Below, one piece after another: positions 49,801-60,299 of a DNA stretch of 64,000 nucleotides (positions are counted from its first letter, which is position 1; every line of letters starts with the position of its first letter). Location: positions 5,684,363 through 5,748,362 of the forward strand of contig CM034238.1 in NCBI GenBank assembly GCA_019916065.1, given 5' to 3'. The notes under the pieces were generated by a model. The model was not told the origin of the DNA, did not search any database, and saw only the letters and a program-made list of their open reading frames with translations. The position numbers and the translations under genes are program-made. The stretch is from Vitellaria paradoxa. Taxonomy: Eukaryota; Streptophyta; Magnoliopsida; Ericales; Sapotaceae.

Positions 49801-52800
49801 TTTCTTCCAACAATATGGCTTTATGTGATTAGTACTACCGCAATGATCATATTTTTTGGTTCCTTTTCCAGAGCCTCGAGAACCACCACGAGAACCTCCA
49901 CGAGAATTACCTCGTCCACCACTAACCAAAGCAGCAGAATCAGAACCACCAGAGGAAGGAGGTGTTGTTCGAGAATGATGACCTAATGAGGAACGCTATA
50001 ATCGAGAATATGCATTCGCCATAGAAGGAATAGTCTCTCCAGCCAGAAGTTGATCCCGATAGCCACGAAGATTATCATCCAGACCAGCTAGAAGCAAAAC
50101 CGTCATAAGTTCCTCCCATTGCTTTATCATATCAGCCTTAGTCTCTGGAAAGGGACGAAGCTGTATCAAGCGGTTTCCAAGTCCTTTCAGATTGCTATAA
50201 TACTCAGAAAGAGATCGACCATTTTGTCGAAAGGAGAAAAGTCGCTCATAAGGTTCAAAAATTTCAGAGACATTGCTATGCTGAGAGAAGTAGTCAACTA
50301 AAGAGTCCCAAATTGCCTTTGACGTATTACAAAGTGATACTGTATGAAGTACAGAGGGCTCCAAGCTGTGCCATAACCAATTCATAACCACGGCATCTGC
50401 AGCACGCCACTGCTTATAATTAACAGACTTTGAATCGGGAGGTAAATCGGTAATAAAGTGTTCCATCTGTCTGCCAATCAGAAAAATTCGGACAGCATGT
50501 GGCCATGTCAAATAGTTCGTTCCATTCAATTTTTCACTAGAAATTGATCTTGGAAGACTATCAAATGAAATAACCGGAATCAAGTCGGAGGCCATCTTAG
50601 GAGAATCATCAGCCATCTTCAACAAATAAAAATATACCAACCAAACAGACCTTAAGCAGATGAGGACAAACAGTAGAGAAGAAAAGAGACAGATCAGTAG
50701 AAGACCCAGACCATCAATCGAGACAAATCAGCAGCAAAGAAAAAGGGATCAGCCGGCGATCGGTAAAAGGAACAAATCAACGAAAAATGATGATGGATCA
50801 GCCGGCGATTGGTGAAGGACAGCAACAAACCACGATCAGATCGATCGAGCCCCAGCCATCAGATTGAACAACGAGACCTTAGGGCTGATCGAGCAATCCA
50901 GCCATCAGATCGAGACCTTAGGTCGCTGGACAAGGGATGGCCGACGAAAGTCTTGGGCCGGCGAACAAGACTAAGAGAGGCGACCGAGACCTCTTCACCA
51001 ACGAGCGAAGTCTTCAGACAACAAACAAGACCTGTACCGACAAGCGATGAGTGGCGAAGGGAAGGCAGTCGAGATCTTCACCGACGATCGACGTTGATCA
51101 AACCCACGAGGATTGGTGGGTCTGCCATAGCCGGGTGTGGTCGGAGAGAAGCCACCGCCGATGATCGGAACACAGTACTCCTTTTTTTTTTTTTTTTTTG
51201 AAAAAAAATCCTTACTCTAATACCAAGTTGAAAGTATGGTGAAAGAAATTCAGAGACTTGATCAGCCTCCTTCTCTTTCATTATATTTATAATAAACAAA
51301 TTACATCAAAAAAGGAAATTACAATCTAAGATTTCCTAAATATATTCAATCAAGTATTCTAATTACACTCAATCAAATATTCTAAAATTCTGGAATATTC
51401 TGACAAATGCAAAAGAAACTCTCCAAAATGTAAAGTACAGTTTGAAAACCATGCCAACCAAAGGAAGTGTAAGAACTGTGTGCAAGCTGCATCTAGGAAT
51501 CAAGGAATAATAGCATTAAGTCAGTCTTCAAAATGAATAATAGAATCCAGTGTGGGGAGAAACGTGTGCACCTTTCAAATTGAACTAGATAAAGGATGAA
51601 AACTTACTTGGAATAGAACAAAAGAAAAGTTGTGCAGTATCAATTGAAGAATCACCACGTTTATCCATAAGGTATGCAGCTTGACCCAGGTATCCCAAGA
51701 GAAGGCAAGGGAGTACAAGAAACAAAAAAGTAAGCTGTAAACAACCAATATCCAATTCTAAGGATATGTAGCTGATCCGAACACAAAAAAATAATAATGA
51801 AGAAGAAAACCAGCAGCCAGCAGTTTTCCATAATTGTATGTACCATCATACATCCACAGAAAAATATTGTAAAGCTGATTCAGTAAATTTTTCCATGTTA
51901 GTAATTTACCTGTACCGATCTCACAGAAAAGTAGCAAAGATCTGCAAACATTGCCTCAGAACCTGAATTAGAACCATCCATCAACAAAGCACATGGAGAG
52001 AAGTAAATAATACCATTTAAAGTGACAATGCATAAATCACATTTCCATGCAAGGACGAAGCTCCCTTAGAGCCAAAGGGGGCCATGGCCCCTCTTAAGTT
52101 TTGAAAAATGCTGTCCTTACATTAAGTTTTTAATTATAAAAAATTTATACTACGGTTTAGCCTCTCCTAAAATTTTAAAAAATAGTTGACCTTAATCAGG
52201 AAAACACTACCACTAGTATACATAAATTTTTGGATTAAAAAAAAAACGAAATTAGGCTATGTACTAACCTCCTTAAAATTTAACTATTTTTTTCAATTGT
52301 TATATATAATCTAAAATTTAAAAGTCGCATCTGTGCATATATATTAATTTATTTTTTATTCACAAATATAATTTATAATATTAATTATAATTTTTCCCAG
52401 GCCTAAATTCAACCTAAGGAAAAGAAAACTTGGGCCCCCCTAACCAAAAATCCTGGCTTTGTCCCTGTTTCCATGAGTGAAGTTCGGATGAACACATCTC
52501 TAAAGCTAGTAACAAAAAAAAAAAAAAAAGACACACATGAGCATGTACACAAGTTTATCATCTGAAAAAGCCAGAAACATGACAGATATTAAGAAATCGG
52601 TTGAGAAAACCTAGACAAGTTGGAATTAAAATCAATATAGTGCAAAAAAAATTATGCTTCTATATGATCCTATTCTTCATTTTCAATGGAGTTCTTCTCT
52701 ATTTTCTACCTGTTTATATCTTTTCTGTGCAAATTGACGGACAAAGTCTTGGTGTTGGCAGGTGGTTATTATCAGTTAAAGAATTACTTTATTTTTATTT

Positions 52801-55800
52801 TTATTTTTATTTTTTCGGTAGACAGACTTGGCTAATAGAATACAAGAAGTCTGAAGTTGGCCCCATGGAATAAATCATTTTCTGATTTTAGGTTCCTTTT
52901 TACCATGTACTTCTCTGAACTCGTTATGACCTACATCATTTGCCATGCATTTTACATGCAAATATGTGACTAGGAACTAGACTCATTCAATCCATAAATG
53001 CTAGGTTTTGGGCCGCAAGTAAATTGTGAAGTTCGATTCCTTCTTCAATGCTTTGGGATGAAATGGAATGCGTATGAGTTGTAATGATACCTTCACTAGG
53101 TTTAGAAATAATCGTGATAAAATAAGAAAGGAATTTTAGAGTCTCAAAGTGAGAAGAATACTCTACTTTCAGAAAGCCATAATCTTCACCTAATTATGTT
53201 AGATGAATATTGTAATGTTTTGAAGGCAGCTACAAGCTAGATTCATCTAACCTGCAAATCCCAGACACAAGTGGGACTTCCTCTGTGGTTGGGATAAGTG
53301 AGATGCATTGTGTTCTAGTGATGATTTCTATGCATTTAGAAACATTCATGGCAGAATCAAAAAGAAATTATAACCAGCTAGAATTTAATTCATCCATTAT
53401 TTGACAGACATGATTGCTAGGGATGTCTTCATAACATACCCTAGATCAATTTCCAAGTGTGTCAAATGTGTGTTCAATCCTTATCCCTAGACAAGTCTTA
53501 CTCTAAAGAAGAGTGATATCTGACTTCATATGCTTTACAACCTAAACCATGGTTTACAGAGATTTTCACAGAAGAATCATCACATCACGAGTCTTGCACA
53601 TGAAAAGGCCTATAACTATTTAAAAATTTTCTGAATTGAGTGAGATGCAAACTTCTCTGCCCAAAATTCAGAAAAAACAGCAGGCAAAAAGAAGGCCTGA
53701 GAAAACAAACAAAACACAAATAGAACAATAACAATAGACACATGATGAAAGGAAAAACAAAATATGAATTTTGCTCCATTTTTTTTCTTTCTATCCACCA
53801 AAGATAAGTATATTAAAGATTTGAAATTTATGAATCCTTGTTTACCTGTTGCACAAAGAAGGCAGCCCCCAAGTGCATACCAAGCCTTTGTTGAGTTCCT
53901 CTTAAAGAAGTAATAGATGTGAACAGGATTGAATGCCCTTAAGACATTGCTGTCATATTTCACAAGGTTGTAAATTCCAATTCCCCCAAGAGAACAAAAC
54001 CATATGAATAAAGCAGGGCCAACTGCAAGCCCAACTTTGCTTGTCCCATACTTCTGCACACTGAACAAAATTACAAGAAATGTGGCCGAAATCATCACCA
54101 CTTGATCTGCAAGGATATAAAGAAAAATTGATTAACATGAGTGAATTGACATGATATTGTATCATACATAAGTAATCTACAAACATATATTATGACAAGT
54201 AAAAATATGTATTGGACTATTAGCATCTTAAACATAATCAGAAAATTGTTTTTGTTTTTTTTTTTTTTTCCTTTTTTTTTTGGGGGGGGGGGGGGGCAGT
54301 GATATGTCTGAAAAGTTCACAATCTCATTCCCAATGAGGTTAATGTTGAATAATGCATTATTTCTCACAGATTGCAAAAAGACTCCTCAAACAATTTAAA
54401 CAATGCACTACTCGAGAAAACCTACTTGCAAATTTAAACATTCCTTCTTTGTCCTTTGCATCAGAAATAATGATTGTATCAGCTACATCTTGAAGGGAAT
54501 CCAACAATCCAAGTATATCATATAACACAAATTTAAATCTATTTTCCCTCAAAGATAAACAGTCAGTAAAAATAAGCAAGATCTAGTATTGAAATTCTGG
54601 AGAACGATGCTGCAAATCTTGTCCCACGCATCAGTCACAAGAAGATGTCCGTTCAATAGACAAGTAACAAATCCCTCAAATATTTTAACGAGCTCTTCTA
54701 GAATAAACCTAACCATCATTATCATTATATGGAACACAAAAGTTCAAAGGCCAGTCTAGAATGTTAACAACAGGGTTTAAACCAATTTGAGGAGTTCATT
54801 ACACAGTAACTTATAAGAGGGCAATAATTAACTTATAAAAAAGTAAATCCTATTAGCCAAGGAACTTGTATATAGCGTCTCAACTTGCCACAGTTCCCAA
54901 AGAGAGGGACAGAAAACTAACCAACTTGCCACAGTTCTTGTTCACCATATATAAACATCAGTAATCGATCACACCTCCCAAAAAACCACTTTTGTTTGTT
55001 TTTTTTTTTGGGGGGGGGGGGGGCCTGCGGAAAGTACAAACCATCACACCCCCCCCCCAAAAAAAATGCAATATCATGCAAATCTAGAAGCATATTTCCT
55101 TTCTTAAGTGTTCCAAGAAATTGATACACCCAAAAGCTTAAATTTTTAGGAAAGCATTAAATGGTATACATCAAGCTCCCACACCCTCCCTCATGTGCAA
55201 CGCATTATTGCACGCATAAAAAACGTAACTTTAACGCAAATACAGATTCAAAGACTTGAATTTGAGACCTCAGTGCAAATCTCGTATCATGAAAAGCTAA
55301 AGTTATTAAAGGATATGGAGAACAATGTGGACCAAGTTCTTGTGTAGTCTAAAGAAGAAAGTAACAACAAATGACAACAAAGAATATTTCACATTTCAAT
55401 TAAACCTACCCAATTACGCCCACAGTCTTGGCCTCAAACTTTTGGAGCACGCCCACTCAAAACCATTTATCTCCAATAACATCTTCACTCAAAAAAAATG
55501 GAAACTTCAACAGAAATGTACATGAAAGAACTACCTCACCCCAACCCCCCAAAAAAATAAAAATCCACCAATAAATGTAGAATGCAAAGCCTAAGGCAAG
55601 CCCAGACTTCCTAACCATCTCCCATAATCCTATATCTCAAATCAAAACGGAACCACAGTTACAAGGAGATATCAAGCAACCATCAAATGACCCTTTCTTT
55701 TTTTTTTTCCCCTCATCTTTCAAGTAATCAAAGCCTCTCAATCTTATAAAGACTATAAGCTCCTCAGATGGAATAGGAGATGTGACCATGTCAATGACAA

Positions 55801-58800
55801 AGGATGTCAAATTCATCAACTGACATCTTCATCTAGGATTACATAAATTCTCACAAAATTGACAGTCATAGAAGCAATGCCCTAATATAGATATCGTCCC
55901 AAAACCCTGCTCTTTCCAGTTTCATTACATGGAATTGACCATTTAGTAATAGAACTAGCAGTGCCCATATTACTTTCCAAATCAAAACAAAATCAACACC
56001 ATAAAGACAGCCATAAAGGGATCTTTCCAAATCACCCCTCCCCTAAGGACTGTTTTGTATGACTATCAAACCAAGTCTCCAAAACCTCTCGTCCTAGTAG
56101 AGTACGTTCAGAATTGAGATTTGGATATCTGCATATCAAAGGCCAAAAACTTCCCCAAAGGCTCTGGTTATGGATTCATCTAATGATCTAACTTGATCTC
56201 TAACAAACAAAAATACCAGTTTAGATAATGCAATGTTAAGAAAATCAATATCAGAGACTATGTTTCAAAAAGTCAATGTTAGGTAAAGACCGCCAAAGAT
56301 TGAAACTATTTACTGTTTTCATCTCAGAGTTGATTCGCAAGGGCCTTTCTGCCCTTTGCACTGCATAAATTTTTTCTTCTCCTAGGTACAGTGATCACCA
56401 CAACAGTTCCATGCCTTGCTGTAAGGTATTATTAAACTCAATAGAACATTAGATCAACCACCATCCACTTTCAATGCACTGTCTTAAGTTTGCTTAAAAA
56501 ATGATAAGTTGTGATTATAAGCATATTCTAAACGTCAAAAGGACTGCTAAAACATGTAACAATTTAAAGGATAATGAAACTATCCTCAATCTAGGAGTTC
56601 TTGAAATGAAAAGATTATATGTACTGTTTTCCTGCTAATATCTAACTGATCTCAATTTAACTAGCAGCTCCTCTGGATAAGCTTGTGACTTTCTACTTCC
56701 TACTTTACCAACTGAAAAACTAGTGCCAGGATTCACTTCACACAAGGAAACTAAAAACTGCTAAATTACCATGAGGTATACAAGGTTTGGCAGAGCATAA
56801 TTTGTAGCTGGTGAAAAACAGGAGTTCGCCTTCAGTATCTGATGCTCACACTAAACGTCCCTGCCAATTCCAGCATAAAAGATAGGAATTGCATTAAGGA
56901 ATCAATAGGCCTGCCTTATCCCGGGGGGACTAACACGCGATGAGTCACTTCAGTGCCTATTTGGTATCACAGTTATGCTACAAACTTAATTACCAAACTG
57001 TAGGAAAAACCTGCATGACGAATTCACCAAATAACTGCCCTACCTTTTTCCACACAAAATTGATGTTTTACCAGGTTAATTAACTACTAAGACCAAGAAA
57101 AAGATCATGACGTTGCTGACAGAATCAAAATTCAGAACATGCCAGACTTCAAAAAGACTATTGATATGTGGACAACCATATATTAAGCAGCAATATTACA
57201 TTAAGTAATTGAATAAAATAAAATTAATGGTTATCATAGGTTCACATATTCAGTCAATGGATCACGTCACCTTGCTCGATCCCTGATACTCCAACTTTTA
57301 AACCACCAACTGCAGACGTCACTGCGTTAATAAAAAATGGAAATAAATAAAAATCCAACTTCACCACCTTTAAACCGGTGATGTAAGCACTTTCCCAAAT
57401 AAAAAAGATGACCCAACATGTTTTCTTTTTCCTTTTTTACAGTTGGTTTTTACTTTAGTGTAAGATCTTCGAAGAGCAGACAACAAAACCATTAATAACA
57501 GTTTATAAAACAACCTGACATCGCTGGCGTAATAACCCCATCGGCTAAAACCATAGAAGTACCAGCAAGCACTAACATCAGGAGCAGCTTTTTTAGTGTC
57601 AGAGAATTTTCAAGATGTTCCTTAATTTTCAATGACCGCTCAAGTTCTGGAGATGGCACTTTTAGCCTGAAGCTTGATATACGTGCATCAGATGGTAGTT
57701 GGTTTGGGAGAAGGCTGACCTTAGCGTGCCTACAGATTAATGAGTACAAAGCAAACGTACCACCTGCAGTATTAAACAAGAAAATTGTACTTGTTTATAT
57801 GCACCATAAAAAGAATCACCTGTTGAATATGATTATGGGCATGGCTTCAGTAAACTAATGTAAAATGAATATTATGAGCTCCACCGCCCATCATACCTTC
57901 ACCATCATCGTTGGCCCACAGAACAATGAGGACATACTTGACCATAGGGATCAAAATTAAGGTATACAACACCAGCGATAATGCTCCAAGAACGTCTTCG
58001 TTTCCTTTGACAGGGGCCTTGCTAAACATCACACCAAAGGTATAGAGTGGACTTGTACCAACATCCCCAAAAACAACCCCTAGTGTCTGGAAAGCCAGTA
58101 TGATTCTCCTTCCTACACTGACATCCTGCGATCAGATTTTAAAATTCAGATGAGAAAAAGAGAATTTGAGGAACTATTATTTTGAATGACATGTATTGTT
58201 TTGGAATCTGGTAATACTATTGAGCTCTGTTAAGGGTCTTAATGTAATTTTAAGTTATCTTTAGAGGGTTCCCAATCTGGTGTGTTGACTTTCATAGGCT
58301 GCTGAGTGTTTGCTACTTGCTACCTAAAACGTTTCTTGCACTTACTGACAATAAACTTCCTAAAATCCTACAATCCTTTCACTTGGGGTAATCAGTTTGA
58401 CAACAAACCTAGATGTAATGATTTAAATAGATTTTGATAATAATTCTACTATTTTGGCAGCAAACTTAAAATTCCTGAAGTATAATTCAGGTAAAAAAAA
58501 AATGCTTATAATGGTATCTACTGAGAAGCTAGATTAAGGTCAAACAAAGATGCATATTATAGTATCGGCTGAGAAGCTAGATCAGAGAATTGGTTCAGGA
58601 GTTTACTTCTGTTGAATTCTAACAAGCATTATAGCATTTTCTGCCTCCAAGATCATATGATTGATTATCTAACATGAAATATATTTGACTACGCAACTGT
58701 TCGATACATGTAATATTTGTCAAATAGAGTTCTAACCTTTAATACAAAGCAATTCAATGGATGTGACAATAAGATACAAACACAGGGATACATGTCATCA

Positions 58801-60130
58801 CACCAATTTTAAAAAATAACATGACACAACACAACAAGAACACAGTGATGAATAAATAATATATATACACACACAAAAGTATTCCTACAAACAAAAAACT
58901 ATTTTGTTTATTTTTACATTAATAATACATTTATTTTTATTTATATCAATTTAAAAAAAAATCATAACCAAATTAGTTTTGCATCTAAATATTTCTAAAA
59001 CTAAGCAATTCAAAGAAGAAACAATTTATGGATATAAATTCATGTTTTTTAAACTTATAATTTAGTTCCAAAATTTTTCATCAACATTACAATGTGTCTC
59101 GTGTGTGTAAGCAATGGACATGTTTCTCCAAGTGTTTGAAGAGTGTCTAATTCAAACAAATAAAAATAAAAATAATAGGACACATTTAAATAAGTGTCAA
59201 CACCTGCGTACATCATAAGGATGATATTTAAAAAAAAAAAAGAAAGGCATATGCAAATCAAGAATTTGCCTCAGTACATCAGTTACTGATGAGTAATGAC
59301 ATTAAATATATGATCTTTTAAATGAATAGAAAATTTCAGACCAAGTTTTTGAACGAAAATATTCAATTTCACAAACCATAGGCTAAAAAATATCTGCAAT
59401 TAAATTTAGGAAGAAAATAATATCATGCCAAAGTTAAATGAAGAGTAAATTGACAAGGATCTACTACACGGACCTCTAAATACAATAAAATATTGTCCTA
59501 ATTCTTTTGAGTTCAATTCTATTTATATCCTTAGATTGAAAGAATGTTTCAAATTCTTATTCCATAATCAATTCGGTTGCAACAGTCAATTGGGCTCATA
59601 GAAAGTGCAACTCTTCACCTAGGTAAGTCTTTGTTTTCCTGGTTTTAGTAAAACCATAACAAGTGACCTAAGATATGATACTAAATGTCCATTCATTTCT
59701 TATGTCCTCCCAGCAATCAAAAGGCAAATACAATCAAGCATGTGCATAACAGATTGCCATAATTAAAACTGGCAGTCTTGCAGCTTTGATCTGCAATATT
59801 ATATCCATATAATACAGAGTTAATACATTCCATATTAGGATAAATTGAACCAAGTTAGCTCCGGAAATGCACCTCAAAGTTGTTCCTTTATGCACCAGCA
59901 ACCTCAAGTGCTTCCGCATTGAAGGAATCAATTTGAGGCCCTGTCCGAATAAGCGTTTGCACGACATTGTAGTTCACATTAGAATCCATGCCCATCTGCA
60001 GCAGCAAATCCTCACCGTACTCATCATTCTCGATCTCCAGCTCATCCTCATCCTCAAACACCCACCACGATTCCACTGAATCCATCGACCCTATGACTGT
60101 AATCTCCCCGATAGATCCCTCATCTGCCAT
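43298..60130 (-). CDS. KUP7-like potassium transporter, ten exons, TAA at codon 81
   Basis: HAK/KUP/KT-family K+ transporter, an integral membrane protein with about 12 helices and a long cytosolic C-terminus. Exons (minus strand): 60130-59873, 58125-57897, 57763-57515, 57321-57271, 54106-53846, 51962-51910, 51734-51608, 46153-45899, 45119-44597, 43832-43298. All introns are GT-AG and all phases agree, giving 846 codons, near the length of Arabidopsis KUP7. Seen: acidic N-terminus, GDVGTSPLY, ADGVITPAMS, KYGTSKVGL, FNPVHIYYFF, KFMGQIYIP and a C-terminal GHGDIRARKDSWFIKKL. One codon is wrong: 59890-59888 is TAA where relatives have a residue in the GA-x-RN motif. An upstream in-phase GT could splice it out. 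Copia C occupies intron 7. Confidence 0.95.
43950..44262. repeat. Minisatellite, five units of about 60-68 bp, in KUP intron 9
   Basis: Units start near 43950, 44021, 44083, 44146 and 44202. Each has a G-run, ACCATATGCAAGTACAATC, AATCAATAATATATGTAC and a T-run. The G-run and T-run lengths vary among units. Confidence 0.9.
44597..45119 (-). CDS. KUP exon 9
   Basis: IAELGVMMMTTILVTLVMLL to the cytosolic YHIFRCIAR; includes the last membrane helices. Confidence 0.95.
45899..46153 (-). CDS. KUP exon 8
   Basis: SGAFWPVLFIANVAALIASR to DEMGNAYG. It lies just downstream (in gene orientation) of copia C. Confidence 0.95.
46239..46418 (-). repeat. LTR of copia C (3' LTR in element orientation)
   Basis: AGTTGAAAGTATGG...GGAATATTCAGACA, 180 bp. 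Read on the minus strand it starts TG but ends CT rather than CA. Confidence 0.9.
46519..47893 (-). pseudogene. Copia C reverse transcriptase and RNase H
   Basis: RT: CRWVYTIKYSLDGSIE, LDIKNAFLHRELQEEVYM, YGLKQSPRAWFD, stop at 47423, then YVDD near 47350. RNase H: DADWAGS, SVEAEYCAM, YCDNQAA and ERTKHIEVD in an intact 130-codon frame (46911-46519). Confidence 0.9.
48264..49560 (-). pseudogene. Copia C protease end and integrase
   Basis: The HHCC-like region (WHCHLGHPSLARL near 49200), integrase core (MDIWGPS, FVDDYSRMTW, ILRSDNALEY, 49047-48808) and C-terminal part (PYWGAAVLTACYL, 48731 on), in several frames. Confidence 0.85.
49660..50640 (-). pseudogene. Copia C gag
   Basis: Starts near 50613 (MADDSPKMAS). 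Gag-typical NYLTWPHAVRIFL and MNWLWHSLEP; TAG at 49996-49998, then RG-rich sequence and a knuckle YDHCGSTNHIKPYC with Tyr in place of the first Cys. The rest stays in one frame. Confidence 0.85.
51226..51405 (-). repeat. LTR of copia C (5' LTR in element orientation)
   Basis: Same length as its partner and the same unusual CT end; it follows the primer-binding site. Confidence 0.9.
51608..51734 (-). CDS. KUP exon 7
   Basis: LTFLFLVLPCLLLGYLGQAA to FFCSIP. Intron 7 behind it holds copia C. Confidence 0.95.
51910..51962 (-). CDS. KUP exon 6 (53 bp)
   Basis: Microexon encoding SEAMFADLCYFSVRSVQ between AATTCAG and GTAAAT. Confidence 0.95.
52050..52467. mobile_element. hAT-type MITE in KUP intron 5
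   Basis: 418 bp with imperfect 12-bp terminal inverted repeats (CAAGGACGAAGC; complement of the other end CAGGGACAAAGC), flanked by the 8-bp duplication TTTCCATG (52042-52049, 52468-52475). The 8-bp duplication points to the hAT superfamily. AT-rich centre, no ORF. Confidence 0.85.
53846..54106 (-). CDS. KUP exon 5
   Basis: DQVVMISATFLVILFSVQ to YALGGCLLCATG. Confidence 0.95.
54107..57270 (-). other. KUP intron 4 (3.2 kb)
   Basis: No gene or clear transposon seen. It contains T-run/G-run junctions at about 54262-54297 and 54999-55023, and a C-run followed by an A-run at about 55049-55068. Confidence 0.6.
57271..57321 (-). CDS. KUP exon 4 (51 bp)
   Basis: Microexon encoding TSAVGGLKVGVSGIEQ. 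It is too short for simple ORF finding but is required by phase (1 to 1) and by the family alignment. Confidence 0.95.
57515..57763 (-). CDS. KUP exon 3
   Basis: GTFALYSLICRHAKVSLLPN to GVITPAMS, covering the cytosolic loop and the next helix. Confidence 0.95.
57897..58125 (-). CDS. KUP exon 2
   Basis: DVSVGRRIILAFQTLGVVFG, then DVGTSPLYTFGVMF: first transmembrane helix and the family signature. It ends WANDDGEG. Confidence 0.95.
58126..59872 (-). other. KUP intron 1 (1.7 kb)
   Basis: AT-rich; no gene, transposon terminus or array seen. Confidence 0.6.
59873..60130 (-). CDS. KUP exon 1, with TAA at 59888-59890
   Basis: Starts MADEGSIGEITVIG. It reads to ALEVAGA, then TAA, then RNNFE before GTGCAT. 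RNNFE matches the RNDYE of KUP7 and joins exon 2 in phase 0, so the stop is inside the true exon. A second GT at 59903-59902 (GAG/GTTGCT) is also phase 0. Confidence 0.9.
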
Positions 60131-60276
60131 TATTCTCCAGAGTTTCTCTCACCACTTTCTCTCTCTAACTTCTAGTCCCCTATTGGGATAGTTTGAAGCC
60201 CATTTTCAAATTTGTAAGATAGAAGCCAAATGACACTCTATTTTCTCTCTCCACAATATTCCCCTAAACTCTCTCT

Positions 60277-60287
60277 GTATATAAATC
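60277..60287 (-). promoter_or_regulatory. TATA-like box of the KUP gene
   Basis: Complement reads GATTTATATAC, about 150 bp upstream of the ATG at 60130, followed by a CT/GA-rich leader typical of plant genes. Confidence 0.45.
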
Positions 60288-60299
60288 TATACACACATA

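Larger units (their letters stand above)
46239..51405 (-). mobile_element. Ty1/copia retrotransposon C in KUP intron 7
   Basis: LTRs of 180 bp at 46239-46418 and 51226-51405 with about 4 differences by eye, flanked by the 5-bp duplication AATGC (46234-46238, 51406-51410). The primer-binding site (complement of 51214-51225) is TGGTATTAGAGT, near the initiator-Met tRNA complement; the polypurine tract ends TTTGAGGGGGAG. All domains are on the minus strand, same as KUP. Stops in gag, integrase and RT make it non-autonomous now, but it is the youngest LTR element here. Confidence 0.95.
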
